Part shown: positions 1 through 9,371 of the stretch, piece after piece
How positions within the stretch are numbered: the stretch's first letter is position 1
Layout: every line of letters starts with the position of its first letter
DNA from: Ornithinimicrobium flavum
Lineage (GTDB): Bacteria > Actinomycetota > Actinomycetes > Actinomycetales > Dermatophilaceae
Assembly (NCBI RefSeq): GCF_004526345.1
Contig: NZ_CP038213.1
Location: 124,001-188,000 of the forward strand
Direction: 5' to 3'
Length of the DNA: 64,000 nucleotides
Notes under the pieces: generated by a model
Database searches by the model: none
What the model was told of the DNA's origin: nothing
Seen by the model: the letters and a program-made list of their open reading frames with translations, nothing else
Position numbers and translations under genes: made by a program

Positions 1-2
1 CC

Positions 3-746
3 CGCGCGGTCATATGGGGGGACGGTAGTTACCTTGACTCTCTATTGGCTGCTCTGGCATTGGCCAACACGGGGCGGCCCAATGATTGGTACACCTTGCT
101 GACGGCTCAGGACTACCCGCTGCATCCCCTCACCGACTACGAGTTGCACCTGGCAAAGGTGGGAGCAGACGCACTGATGGAGGCCCCTGGTCAGGGCGCC
201 GACTATGAGTTCGTCCTGCAGAGGTACTTAAGCCGGAGTTTCGCAGCCCCCGATTTTGTCAAGAGGCCGGCCGTGCTTCGAATGACCACAAAGGTCATCC
301 ACCGGATTCCCGGCATCACCATCCACCCGCAGCCTCACGGGTTATCGCCGCGTATAGATGTTCGCCGTCGGAAGACACCCTTCGGCAAGAGTCTCCAGTT
401 GCACAAGGGGAACGATTTGTTCGCCCTGAATGGTAGGGCTTTGGCGCACCTGCTGTCTGCTCCCGCGTCCTTGCTGGAATATTTTCGTCGGACGCGAATA
501 CCCAGTGAGGCCTTTCCCCATACTGTGCTTCGCAACGGTCCGTTGGTGGTGCGATCAGAACTCTTACACTACTCCGTCTGGGAGGGGAACCATCCGCTCG
601 ATCTCGAGGAGAGTGCTCTACCCGATGCTCTGGCCTCGGGGCGCTGGTTCGCGCGCAAGTTTGCGCCTGACTCCGCAAGCCTCGCCGTCTTAGACGCGCG
701 GTTTGGTCCGCACGAAGGCGGAGCCCGTAGGGATCCCGCACAGTGA
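3..746 (+). CDS. Core-2/I-branching-type glycosyltransferase (GT14-like), 5' partial
   Basis: The reading frame is open to the left edge, so the N-terminus lies outside the window; a TTG at 45 is only an internal codon. Visible residues begin RAVIWGDGSYLDSLLAALAL and continue to LLTAQDYPLHPL, the pattern of the Branch family (beta-1,6-N-acetylglucosaminyltransferase-like, GT14), where a WG..S segment precedes an S/T-x-Q-D-Y-P-L motif. The role is probably adding a branching sugar to a surface glycan, which is inferred from the family and from neighbouring glycan genes. The stop overlaps the GTG start of the flippase gene by 4 bp, implying translational coupling. Acceptor and donor cannot be read from sequence. 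Confidence 0.72.
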   Translation, partial: RAVIWGDGSYLDSLLAALALANTGRPNDWYTLLTAQDYPLHPLTDYELHLAKVGADALMEAPGQGADYEFVLQRYLSRSFAAPDFVKRPAVLRMTTKVIHRIPGITIHPQPHGLSPRIDVRRRKTPFGKSLQLHKGNDLFALNGRALAHLLSAPASLLEYFRRTRIPSEAFPHTVLRNGPLVVRSELLHYSVWEGNHPLDLEESALPDALASGRWFARKFAPDSASLAVLDARFGPHEGGARRDPAQ

Positions 747-2326
747 GCGCGGGGGATCCAACGCCGGAACGGCTGGACCGCGCCCAGCTACAGACCCGCG
801 CCGTCAGTGGGGCTATGTGGACGTTGCTCCATGTTGCTGTTTCACTGCCTCTAGCGTTCGTCGTGAACATCGTGCTTGCCCGTGTCCTGGGGGTTGCTGA
901 CTACGGGCGTCTCGCCTACCTGACGATGGTGATGGAGATCGTCGGCGTCATCGTCATGGTCGGGGTCGGGAACGGGCTCATCCAGTTCGGGGCCAAGGCC
1001 CACTCGCGGGGTGATCACGACACCGTCAAGTCACTCCTGCGTCGGACCCAGGGCTTCCGTGTCCTTGTCGGCGCCCCGATTCTCACGGGTGTGGTGCTTC
1101 TCTTGGCCGACGTGCCAGTGGCGCTGCTGGTCCTGGCGATCCTGTTCGGCATCTGGGTACCGGCTGGCTTTGGTGGAGCCCCCGCAGCCCTCACGATCCA
1201 GAACGACACTGCGCGAGCCGCGCGTCTGGCCATGGTGATGAACCTCGTCACCCAGGCCGTGGTGGTCACCGCGGTCCTGTCCATCCCCCAGCCGGATGTC
1301 GTATGGAGCGCCCGCATGGTGGTGGGCGGTGTGAGTGTGATCGTCGCGATCTTCCTAGTGCAGCGCCGCTACCGTCGTGCTGTTCTCACACCCAGGTGGC
1401 CCTCGGGCATGCCCGCGGGGTTCTGGCGGTATGCCGTGCCCATGGGGCTGTCGGGCATCCTCTCTACCATCGCTCTGAGCCGCTCGGAGGTGGTGCTTCT
1501 GGAGCACCTGTCCACCGCGGAGCAGGTCGGTCTCTACGCCATGGCTTTCGGTCTAGCAGGGCACCTCTTCGCACCCGCTCAAGCCCTCCTCAACCCTCTG
1601 ACACCGGCAATCTCAGCACTTCGCGAGGTCGACGTCACCGCGATCAAGGAAGCCTTCCGGCGGACGGTGCGGATGAGCAGTGCCATCGCGGGGCTCATCA
1701 TCGCGGTGGGTGGACCGGTGCTGGCGCTCTTGGTCCCGGTTCTATATGGAGAGGCCTTTGCCTCAGCCAGCCGCCTTGTTCTTGCACTGGTCGTTGTCTC
1801 GGGATTCCTGATCGTCACCTATCCGATGCAGACCTTCGTCAGCGCTCGGCTCCGGGCTGGCAGTGCGCTTACAGTCAACGCGCTATCGCTGGTCGCCACC
1901 GTGGTCGTGGCCCTCCTCCTCATACCCGCCGTCGGCGCATGGGGGGCGGTCATGGGCAAGTTCGCTGTCGTCCTGACACGGGTGGCCTGGCTCGGTTGGA
2001 GGGAGCCGGAGAGCTTTATGGTGGGGCGGTGGGAGTTCGTGACCTCTTTCCGATCGGTGGCCGCCGCGTCCGTCGCGGGGCTGGCGGCCTTCGCTGGCGG
2101 AACCGCAGCGGCCGCGGAGTTGAACTCGCCCTTCTGGGGGGCAGGAACGGCGTTCCTTCTGGGAGGCACGCTCTTCGTGCTGCTGGTGATGTTGGTACGG
2201 GGTGGGCTTGAACCGAAGGACATCACGGCAATCGGCCGCGCGCTTCCGAGCCAGATCCGCCCCTGGGCAACGTTCGTTCTCAGGCTCACCCTGGGGAGCT
2301 CGGCTTCCAGGGCGGGGCGGTCATAA
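743..2326 (+). CDS. Polysaccharide flippase (Wzx/MATE-like oligosaccharide exporter)
   Basis: This 527-residue protein has about 12-14 hydrophobic segments spread over its length and an N-terminal amphipathic stretch (RAVSGAMWTLLHVAVSLPLA) typical of the polysaccharide_synt/Wzx group, which moves lipid-linked glycan repeat units across the membrane. Charged loops are short and Arg-rich, as usual for integral membrane exporters. The GTG start at 743 overlaps the preceding glycosyltransferase by 4 bp. The length is normal for the family. Location among glycosyltransferases supports the call; the glycan carried is unknown. Confidence 0.85.
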   Translation: MSAGDPTPERLDRAQLQTRAVSGAMWTLLHVAVSLPLAFVVNIVLARVLGVADYGRLAYLTMVMEIVGVIVMVGVGNGLIQFGAKAHSRGDHDTVKSLLRRTQGFRVLVGAPILTGVVLLLADVPVALLVLAILFGIWVPAGFGGAPAALTIQNDTARAARLAMVMNLVTQAVVVTAVLSIPQPDVVWSARMVVGGVSVIVAIFLVQRRYRRAVLTPRWPSGMPAGFWRYAVPMGLSGILSTIALSRSEVVLLEHLSTAEQVGLYAMAFGLAGHLFAPAQALLNPLTPAISALREVDVTAIKEAFRRTVRMSSAIAGLIIAVGGPVLALLVPVLYGEAFASASRLVLALVVVSGFLIVTYPMQTFVSARLRAGSALTVNALSLVATVVVALLLIPAVGAWGAVMGKFAVVLTRVAWLGWREPESFMVGRWEFVTSFRSVAAASVAGLAAFAGGTAAAAELNSPFWGAGTAFLLGGTLFVLLVMLVRGGLEPKDITAIGRALPSQIRPWATFVLRLTLGSSASRAGRS

Positions 2327-2829
2327 TGGGCCGATAAGCCTAGTCCGTTCGCCCACATCCGACATCCAGCACGGGCATGTCAGGCACCAAGTTCGACGTC
2401 GACGGGATTCCCGAGCCCACGTTGTACTTCGACGTGCCGCAGGAGTTCGCCCACATGGTCTCGTCTACCGTGGACCACTTCGCTCTGGCTCTCGTCCTTC
2501 CCGCCATGCGCAGCGGCCAGGACCTGCACCTCGAGGGCCCGCTCACGGACGAGCTACTCTTCAATCTGAACGGCCCCGTCCAGGCCTGGATCCGATCGAT
2601 CCTCCCCATCTACAAGCAGGTCCGAGTCAGCGCAGCTTGGGTCCAAACTCCTGGCTCCCCACCTACGGGCGTCGCCACAGGTTTCTCTGCTGGCGTCGAC
2701 TCGTTCAGCGCCCTTGGCGACTATTTCTTCGGCGCGGACGTTCCCAAGACTCTCCGAGTGACCCACCTACTCTTCAACAACGTGGGCTCCCAGGATGCGC
2801 CGCATATGAGGCGCGCCGCCCTTGAGCTC

Positions 2830-2862
2830 GCTAATGCGGCTCTTCCCAGTTGCGGTGGGGGT
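2830..2862. repeat. Left end of ISL3-family element: 8-bp target duplication plus inverted repeat
   Basis: Bases 2830-2837 are GCTAATGC, identical to 4325-4332 on the other side. Bases 2838-2862 form the left 25-bp terminal inverted repeat, beginning GGCTCTTCCCAG, and are a perfect reverse complement of 4300-4324. An 8-bp duplication is the usual product of ISL3-family insertion. Confidence 0.95.
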
Positions 2863-4324
2863 AGGGGTGTGACGCGCCGGGCGAGGCAGGTGCCGGGCTG
2901 AGAAGGGTCGAGGCCCTCAAGATCGGAGGCGACCAAGCACTCCGAAGACCTCGAGGACCTCGACGATGGACAACCCTACGTCGTGCTGCGCTGCGCTCGG
3001 CGCACACAGCGCGTACTGCGACAACTGCGACCTGCTGGTGGGCCTGGACGGCTATCACGTCCTGGACGTGGCGCGCGGCCCGGACGGGCTGGTGGTGAGG
3101 GTGGAGTCACCGCCGGGTCCGGTCGGGTGCCCGGACTGCGGAGTGCGCGCGGCCTCGCGAGGTCGGCGCGAGCACCGGTTGGTCGACATCCCGGCGTTCG
3201 GGACGCCGGTGCGGCTGGTCTGGGCGAAGCGGACCTGGGCCTGCCGGGAGGCGTCGTGCCCGAGGCGCTCGTTCACCGAGACCGACGAGACCTTGGCTCC
3301 ACCACGCTCGACGTGGACGACCAGGGCGAGGTCCTGGGCGGTCGGGCAGCTGCGCCGTGAGCACGCCACCGTGCACGGCCTGGCCCGCCAGCTGGGCCTG
3401 GGGTGGGACACCGTCTGGTCCGGGATCGAGCCGATCCTGACGGCCGCAGCAGCCGACGAGACCCGCTTCGCGGGCGTGCAGACCTTAGGCGTGGATGAGC
3501 ACGTGTGGCACCACGTCTCGACGAAGGCGCCCGAGGACGGTGGACGCGGACCGAAGGAGCTGACCGGGATGGTGGACCTGACGACCGATGAGAACGGGCA
3601 GGTCAGGGCACGTCTGCTGGACCTGGTACCGGGCCGCTCGAAGAAGGCGTACGCCGACTGGCTCACCGCACGGGGCCACGCCTTCACCGCCAGCGTCAAG
3701 GTCGCCACGCTCGACCCGTTCCACGGGTACAAGGCCGCCATCGACGACGAGTTGGCCGAGGCGACCGCTGTGCTCGACGTCTTCCATGTCGTCGCCCTGG
3801 GGACGAAGTGCGTGGACGAGGTCAGACGGCGGGTGCAGCAGGCGACCACCGGTCACCGCGGCCGCAAGGGCGACCCGCTGTACGGCATCCAGAACATCCT
3901 GCGCGCCGGCGAGGAGAATCTCACCGACAAGCAGCGCGCCCGGATCGAGCGGGCGTTCGCCGCCAACGAGGCCCACGAGGTGGTCGACCTGACCTGGCAG
4001 TGCGCCCAGCAGTTGCGCGCCGCGTACAAGCAGACCGAGAAGGCCGAGGGCCGCAAGCTCGCCGAGCGCATCATCGCCTCGTTCCCCTCCTGCCCGATTC
4101 CCGAGGTCGCCCGGCTCGGCCGCACCCTGCGCAAGTGGAGAGAGGCGTTCCTGGCCTACTTCACCACCGGGGCCACGAATGGCGGGACGGAGGCCATCAA
4201 TGGACTGGTCGAGCTGCACCGTCGCCTGGCTCGAGGCTTCAAGAACCGATCCAACTACAGGCTCCGCATGCTCCTCATCGGCGGAGGGCTCAACCTATGA
4301 CCCCCACCGCAACTGGGAAGAGCC
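2838..4324 (+). mobile_element. Complete ISL3-family insertion sequence, 1487 bp
   Basis: The element is bounded by perfect 25-bp inverted repeats (2838-2862 and 4300-4324) and flanked by 8-bp direct repeats, and it carries one intact transposase gene. The transposase stop codon overlaps the first base of the right repeat. All parts needed for mobility look present, so the insertion is probably recent. It lies inside a PP-loop-like gene of the polysaccharide locus, in the same orientation. Confidence 0.95.
2966..4300 (+). CDS. ISL3-family transposase
   Basis: The 444-residue protein has the ISL3 arrangement: an N-terminal zinc-binding region with CPDC (near 56-59) and further Cys at about 93 and 98, a helix-turn-helix middle part (HATVHGLARQLGLGWDTVW), then a DDE-type catalytic region with Asp in GVDEHVWH, Asp in TLDPFHGYKAAI and LDVFHVV, and Glu in NGGTEAINGL near the C-terminus. 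The length is typical of the family. The ATG at 2966 lies about 130 bp inside the left repeat. The final part (NRSNYRLRMLLIGGG) is a hallmark of these transposases. Confidence 0.95.
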   Translation: MDNPTSCCAALGAHSAYCDNCDLLVGLDGYHVLDVARGPDGLVVRVESPPGPVGCPDCGVRAASRGRREHRLVDIPAFGTPVRLVWAKRTWACREASCPRRSFTETDETLAPPRSTWTTRARSWAVGQLRREHATVHGLARQLGLGWDTVWSGIEPILTAAAADETRFAGVQTLGVDEHVWHHVSTKAPEDGGRGPKELTGMVDLTTDENGQVRARLLDLVPGRSKKAYADWLTARGHAFTASVKVATLDPFHGYKAAIDDELAEATAVLDVFHVVALGTKCVDEVRRRVQQATTGHRGRKGDPLYGIQNILRAGEENLTDKQRARIERAFAANEAHEVVDLTWQCAQQLRAAYKQTEKAEGRKLAERIIASFPSCPIPEVARLGRTLRKWREAFLAYFTTGATNGGTEAINGLVELHRRLARGFKNRSNYRLRMLLIGGGLNL

Positions 4325-4332
4325 GCTAATGC
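4300..4332. repeat. Right end of ISL3-family element: inverted repeat plus target duplication
   Basis: Bases 4300-4324 are the right 25-bp terminal inverted repeat, perfectly complementary to the left one; 4325-4332 (GCTAATGC) is the second copy of the target site. The interrupted reading frame resumes directly after this copy. Confidence 0.95.
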
Positions 4333-4990
4333 CCGAAACGTTTCGTCGAGCTGGGGAATTCCTGTTGTCGATGTGACGTCCAATCTGGATGACCATCTCG
4401 TTCCCTTGGGTACGCATACCGCGTTCCACAATACGCATACGGTTCGGAATGCGAGTGTCGCTCATTTCCTCGGTGCCGGAGTTGGGACGTGGCTGTATGC
4501 CTCTGCTGTTCATTTCAAGGATGTTCATGGGCGGGAGAGCGAGCACATGGGGACCAGTGATCCACTCAGCCTTCCGCTGTTGTCGACGGCGAGTCTGCGA
4601 CTGAAAGCCGTCGGGCATGAGCGAACTCGTGTGCAGAAGACTTTTCAGGTGGCGCAACTCGAAAGCGCGCGTGCCGGTCTAACCGTGTGCATCGACACCG
4701 ATTGGAACTCTTTACAGAATTGCTCCAAGTGCTCCAAGTGCATGCGTACGTTGCTGACTCTGGACATTGGGGGTGAGCTCTCCGCTTTTTGCCCACAACG
4801 TTTTGATCTGCAGGTCTACAGGGCTCATCGCGATGCGTTCATGGTGGAGGTCCTGGCTTCGGCACGACCGAGTTCGCGGCCGACCGAGGGTTTGTATGGC
4901 CGGACGGAGTCCGCCAGAGGGCGCGGCTGTACCGAGCGACTGAGCAGGGCAAACGCATGGCCGGACTAGCGAGACGGCGGGTTCGCGAGG

Positions 4991-5827
4991 TTACTCGTCG
5001 AGCGCCTTCCTGAAGCGTGTCGACAGGTGCCGGAGGGCAGACCGAGATGGCAACACAGCCTTGATAAGACGCCGCGGTGAGCCTCCCGTCGGAGGTACGC
5101 CGAACTCCGAACCCAGGGCTTTTGATATCGGTCTTGTCCAGCCGCCCAGGCTATTGCCCGAATGAGCCTCGGTGGTTCCAACCTGGTACAGGGCTCCATG
5201 GAAAGGCAGGTCAGCCAAGGCTAGGTCATCGTGGATATGCATGTGGGACCCGATCCAACGCTCCAATTTGTCTCCATAACCGACATATAGATCGTCCTGT
5301 GAAGGGTTTGTAGTTAGTTCGGGGGACGGAAATAGGTCAGCCCGCACGATGTGCGAACTGCCGCAATTGAGGTGAAAGTCGCCCGCATGCTCTCGGACCG
5401 CCCGACGTTCGGCGTTGTAGCGCCAGCCATGCGTAACGGTCCAACCGGGCGCATCTCCATCCCCGCTCACGAACGACGCAATTCGCTTGCTGACAAAGTC
5501 ATCGGCGTCGACAAACATGACGTGTGACGCGCCGCTTTGCTGTGCAACGTTCAACCCCACCGCGAGTTTGGTGCCCTTGTCCCGTAGTACCGCGGGAATC
5601 CCAGTCCGGGGTCCTTGCAACGGTGACGGGGGCTCAAAATCGACCTCGACGAACACCACCTGAGGGGGTAGATCGAAGCTGGGTTTCCTATTTCCCACGA
5701 CCACACCGAGCCAGGTCGCCGTGTCTTGACGGGACCATGATGTCAGCGTCCCTCGCAGGAGTGCCTCGACACGGGCGTAGTCGGTGCTGTTGAGTGGATG
5801 GCGAAGCGAAGTGACGAACCCGAGCAC
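4991..5827 (-). CDS. GT-A-fold glycosyltransferase
   Basis: This 278-residue protein contains FVDADDF at about 105-111, a DxD-type metal and nucleotide-sugar site, preceded by a long segment ending GTKLAVGLNVAQQSGASHVM, which fits the nucleotide-binding half of a GT-A fold. No transmembrane segment is evident, so it probably acts at the inner face of the membrane. It is convergent with the IS-split gene (21 bp gap) and follows a GT4 gene on the same strand with a 45-bp gap, so the two could be cotranscribed. The exact CAZy family and sugar are not identifiable. Codon use is somewhat AT-richer than in the right half of the window. Confidence 0.7.
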   Translation of the reverse strand: MLGFVTSLRHPLNSTDYARVEALLRGTLTSWSRQDTATWLGVVVGNRKPSFDLPPQVVFVEVDFEPPSPLQGPRTGIPAVLRDKGTKLAVGLNVAQQSGASHVMFVDADDFVSKRIASFVSGDGDAPGWTVTHGWRYNAERRAVREHAGDFHLNCGSSHIVRADLFPSPELTTNPSQDDLYVGYGDKLERWIGSHMHIHDDLALADLPFHGALYQVGTTEAHSGNSLGGWTRPISKALGSEFGVPPTGGSPRRLIKAVLPSRSALRHLSTRFRKALDE

Positions 5828-5872
5828 AAAGCAGATTGTGGCATGGCCCTGGACCTTCCGCCTCTGACGAGT

Positions 5873-7027
5873 TCAAGCCATGCGTGCGTACAGCTTCTCG
5901 TACGCATCGACAACGCGGCTCCAGGTGAACCGTCGGACGGATAGCCTGCCTGCCGCTGCGAGACTCCCGGCGAGGCTGTCGTCCTCAAGGACTCGATCAA
6001 TACGCGATACGACGCTGTCGAGGTCTGTGGGATCGATCAACAGGCCGTCGCGGCCGTCCGCGACGAACCCCGCCGGGCCGCCTTGGCGTGTGGCAAGCAC
6101 GGGCGTGCCGGCGGCCCAGGCCTCCAGCACGACGATCCCGAAAGGCTCCACCCGACTGGGGACGACGACCGCGTCGGCCTCCGCCATGAGCGCCTGAACT
6201 TCCGAGGCCGTACGGCGTCCCAAGAAGTGGACTCGGTGCGAGATCGAGAGCGATCCGGCCAGTTCTTCCAGCCTTGCCCGCTCTGCTCCGTCCCCGACGA
6301 TCCACACCCGGGGCTCGCAATGGGATTGGGCGGCCGCCTGAAGAAGAACGTCGAAGCCCTTCTGCCGGACGAGCCTGCCTGCCCCCAGGAGCACGGGCTG
6401 GCCTTCGTCCTTGTCAGCCAATGGGGCGTATGGCTCGGCTGTCGCGTCCGCGGTGCGGCCCAAACGAACGCCGTTCGGGATGACCCAGACATCGCCAGCC
6501 CCAAATCGAGACCGGAGGTCGTCCGCCACGTATGCGGAGCATGCCGTGACGGTGCCGGAACGAATGGCGCGACGAAGCGCCGTGCGCAGCAGTGCGGACC
6601 TGTCGTAGATGCCGTGCTCGTCCATGAAGGTTTCTCCGTGCGACGACACCACCAGGAAAGTGCCGGTGAGCTTGGCGAGTGCCAGGCCGTAGACGCCGTT
6701 GGGTCCGAAGCACTGCACATTGATCACGTCGGGGCGGAAAGCCGCATAGGCCCTGACCCATCGCGTCAGTGCCCGGGGAGCCCGCGAAGCTAGCGAAGCC
6801 ACTGCTCGCGCCGATCGAGCTGGCAGTGGGGTGGGGAGGTAACGCACTCGGCACCCGTCGACGACCTCGTCCCGCAGGCCGTCACCCCGGTCCACCGTCC
6901 AGACCTCAACCACGTGACCACGCTCTTGCAGTGCCTTGGCCACGTGGCGCACGTGCTCCTCGACGCCGCCGAAGTGCGGGTGGTAGGAACTGGAGACGAG
7001 CGCGATCCTCATCCGGCTCGGGTCCAT
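5873..7027 (-). CDS. GT4 family glycosyltransferase
   Basis: The start chosen is the ATG at 7027, because a strong AAAGGAGG Shine-Dalgarno lies just upstream; the frame is open further (to 7180), but that would give a non-homologous leader. This makes 384 residues. The N-terminal half has MRIALVSSSYHPHFGGVEEH, the usual first strand and GG loop of GT4 enzymes. The C-terminal half has PSRVEPFGIVVLEAWAAG, the E-x7-E donor-binding motif, and GAGRLVRQKGFD. It most likely transfers a hexose to a growing lipid-linked glycan. It is divergent from the GT4 gene at 7107, and the 79-bp gap must hold both promoters. Confidence 0.88.
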   Translation of the reverse strand: MDPSRMRIALVSSSYHPHFGGVEEHVRHVAKALQERGHVVEVWTVDRGDGLRDEVVDGCRVRYLPTPLPARSARAVASLASRAPRALTRWVRAYAAFRPDVINVQCFGPNGVYGLALAKLTGTFLVVSSHGETFMDEHGIYDRSALLRTALRRAIRSGTVTACSAYVADDLRSRFGAGDVWVIPNGVRLGRTADATAEPYAPLADKDEGQPVLLGAGRLVRQKGFDVLLQAAAQSHCEPRVWIVGDGAERARLEELAGSLSISHRVHFLGRRTASEVQALMAEADAVVVPSRVEPFGIVVLEAWAAGTPVLATRQGGPAGFVADGRDGLLIDPTDLDSVVSRIDRVLEDDSLAGSLAAAGRLSVRRFTWSRVVDAYEKLYARMA

Positions 7028-7106
7028 CGGCCCTCCTTTGCTTCGGGTGTCAGGCACGCCCATCGAGCACGTTAGCCTCTCAGGGAGTTGCTCGAGGAGG
7101 AGAGTC

Positions 7107-8162
7107 TTGCCCGAACTGGCCATCGCGACCACCGCGACCTCCACCCCCATGGGTGCCCAGGCGTACCAGGCGGCCATCACTGACCGCGCTCAGCAGGCCC
7201 TCGCAACGGCGAGCCCCGAGCCATGGACGGTCCGCTCGCTCGTGGCCCGTTCACTGCGCTCGGACCTTCCTGGGAACCGGCGACTGCCGATGGGACGCCT
7301 CTTCACGGCTTCTGAGCGGGAGCGGCGGCTACTGGGGCGGGTGCTGTGGCCCTGGTCCGCCGTCGTGCACCGGATGGACCTCATCCTGCCACCGCCTGCG
7401 GGGCCGGACGTCGTGACGCTGCACGACGTGGTGGCGTGGGAGTTCAAGGACGAGTCTGCCCCCGTAGCGGCTGCGGCATCGGAGTTGCGCGCTGCTGACG
7501 CGGTCATATGCGTCTCTCAGTTCACCGCAGGGGAGGCCGAGCGGCTGCTCGGGCTCAAGGACGCCGTCGTGATCCCGAACGGCGTCGGCGAGGAGTACTT
7601 CTCGGCCGTCCCGCTCAGTCCGGAACAACTCACCGATGTGGGGCTGCGACAGCCCTATCTGCTGTATGCCGGTGGGTCGGCCGCCCGGAAGAACCTGCCT
7701 GGTCTGGCGGAGGCGTGGCGCTTGGTTCACGATCGTCTACCGGAGCATTCACTGGCCCTCGCCGGTCCCCGAAACCGGGCACGTGACGCTCTCTTCGCCG
7801 GCCTGCCCAGGATCGTCCACCTCGGTCGTCTGCCGGACCCGCTCATGCCGGGGCTGGTCGCTGCTGCCGCGGTCGTGGTGGTGCCTTCTCTCTACGAAGG
7901 CTTTGGTCTACCAGCCCTCGAAGCGATGGCGGCGGGCGTCCCCCTTGTGGCGAGCAACCGCGCCTCTCTGCCAGAAGTCGTCGGGGGCGCAGGAACCCTC
8001 GTGGACCCGTTCGGGCCCAGTCTCGCCGAGGGACTGGAGTATGCAGCAGGTGGGGGCATGGCGATCACAGCTATGGTGAAGAAGGCGCGCGGGCGTGCTA
8101 CGACGTTCACCTGGGAGCGGAGCGCTCGTCAGCATGCTGAAGTGTGGGGTAGTCTCGTCTGA
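7107..8162 (+). CDS. GT4 family glycosyltransferase
   Basis: A TTG start at 7107 is preferred because GGAGGAGAG sits just before it; starting at 7038 would add 23 residues unlike family members. The 351-residue product has a GT-B fold pattern: HDVVAWEF in the acceptor domain, CVSQFTAGEAERLLGL, IPNGV, YAGGSAARKNL, and PSLYEGFGLPALEAMAAGVP with the donor-binding Glu pair. It resembles mannosyltransferase-type GT4 enzymes of polysaccharide loci. The gene opens a short run with the damaged GT2 gene downstream (137-bp gap). Confidence 0.85.
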   Translation: MPELAIATTATSTPMGAQAYQAAITDRAQQALATASPEPWTVRSLVARSLRSDLPGNRRLPMGRLFTASERERRLLGRVLWPWSAVVHRMDLILPPPAGPDVVTLHDVVAWEFKDESAPVAAAASELRAADAVICVSQFTAGEAERLLGLKDAVVIPNGVGEEYFSAVPLSPEQLTDVGLRQPYLLYAGGSAARKNLPGLAEAWRLVHDRLPEHSLALAGPRNRARDALFAGLPRIVHLGRLPDPLMPGLVAAAAVVVVPSLYEGFGLPALEAMAAGVPLVASNRASLPEVVGGAGTLVDPFGPSLAEGLEYAAGGGMAITAMVKKARGRATTFTWERSARQHAEVWGSLV

Positions 8163-8299
8163 ATTAGGCGTGGGCAGCCGGGGCAATGGCCATTTCACAC
8201 AGAAGTGGACGGGCATGCTAGGCCACGAGCATTCAGGCACGCAAAGGCTTGACTGGTCGACTGAAGCCCGATCGAACGAGGACCAAGAGGTGCGGCAGG

Positions 8300-9329
8300 G
8301 TGGACCCAGAACAAGACGCGCTGGTTTCTGTAATCATTCCGTTATATAACGGTGGTCGCTTCATTGTGGATACCATGAATTCTCTACTCCAGCAAGATCA
8401 CACCCACCTTGAGGTCTTGGTCATCGACGATGGCTCGAATGACGAAAGTCCGCTGCTAGTACGCCGTATTGGTGAGGGGGACGCGCGGATTATACTGGTG
8501 AAAAAGCCGCACGTGGGTATCGCTGGGACGCGAAATGCGGGCCTATCCTGGGTGAGTGAAACCAGTCGCTACGTCCTTTTTCTGGACCAGGACGACATAC
8601 TTCAACCCACCGTGCTCAGCCCGTCTCGTCAGCATATTGAATCGCCGGTACGACGCCGTTGGCGCGTATGTCATAGCTGACTACATTGATGAGCATGGAA
8701 AGCCGTTTCTCCCGGGTCAGTTCGCGGGTCACATGCTGAATCGACAAGGGTACCGTGGGGGAAAAATGGTTGGCGTCTCGGAGACAGAAGACGTTCGCTG
8801 GTATGATCTCTTCATATCCAACCATCTGTATCCCCCAAGTGCCGTTTTGCTCCGTAGTGACGTGGTGCTCAGCGTAGGCGGATTCGATACGACGTATACG
8901 GTGGCGGACGACTGGGATCTCATGGTCAGAGTCGCCAGGCGGGGCGCCATTGTTCCCTGTAATCAGATTCTGGTTGGTTATCGTCGGCACGAGGTGAACG
9001 CGTCTTCAAACACCGATCTCAATATACGCGAGATAAGGTCGCTCTGGGCCAACGTCTACTATTCCGCTGAGAACCAGCCAGGCGAGAGGCGATTGCTGCG
9101 TCGTATTTGGCGCGCGCATCAACGAATGACTGCCAAGAGGAAGGCCACGGCGGGCTTGGGTGCCATATCTCGCAAACGTCCGTGTGCGGGGTTAAAATCG
9201 CTCTTGGACGCTGGGGGGCATGCCATTATTCCACGTCCGCTTCAAGCGTGGCGCACCTCGGTGGATGCTAGCAGGCCGTTGGTGACGGGCAGGGTCGGAA
9301 CGATTGACGCGGGACAGAATCCGAGCTAA
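8300..9329 (+). pseudogene. GT2 family glycosyltransferase with one apparent frameshift
   Basis: From GTG 8300 the frame reads VDPEQDALVSVIIPLYNGGR, then VLVIDDGSND and FLDQDDILQPT, classic GT2 motifs. After about 8620 this frame departs into unrelated sequence and stops at 8680, while the +1 frame continues the family pattern (RLVSILNRRYDAVGAYVIAD, then VGGFDTTYTVADDWDLMVRVA) to 9329. Removing one C near 8621 would restore roughly 340 residues. The region is low in GC for the window, hinting at acquisition by transfer. It is either a true pseudogene or a sequence error at a CCC run. Confidence 0.8.
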
Positions 9330-9371
9330 ACCATCCGGCCTGCTGTACTGCTACATCGCGGTCATTGCGCG

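Larger units (their letters stand above)
2377..4969 (+). pseudogene. PP-loop-like protein of glycan locus, split by an ISL3-family IS
   Basis: Removing the IS and one target copy joins 2377-2837 to 4333-4969 in one frame, giving about 365 residues. The 5' part holds GFSAGVDSFSAL (near residue 105), a PP-loop-like S-x-G-x-D-S ATP-binding signature; the 3' part holds NCSKCSKCMRTLLTL, a Cys-rich motif seen in QueC-like relatives. This suggests an ATP-dependent activating or amidating enzyme of unknown substrate, which is inference. As it stands, translation reads into the IS and stops at 2901 after an abnormal tail. Base composition of the 3' part is clearly lower in GC than most of the window, which suggests horizontal acquisition. 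An internal GTG at 4373 could in principle start a 198-residue fragment. Confidence 0.75.
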
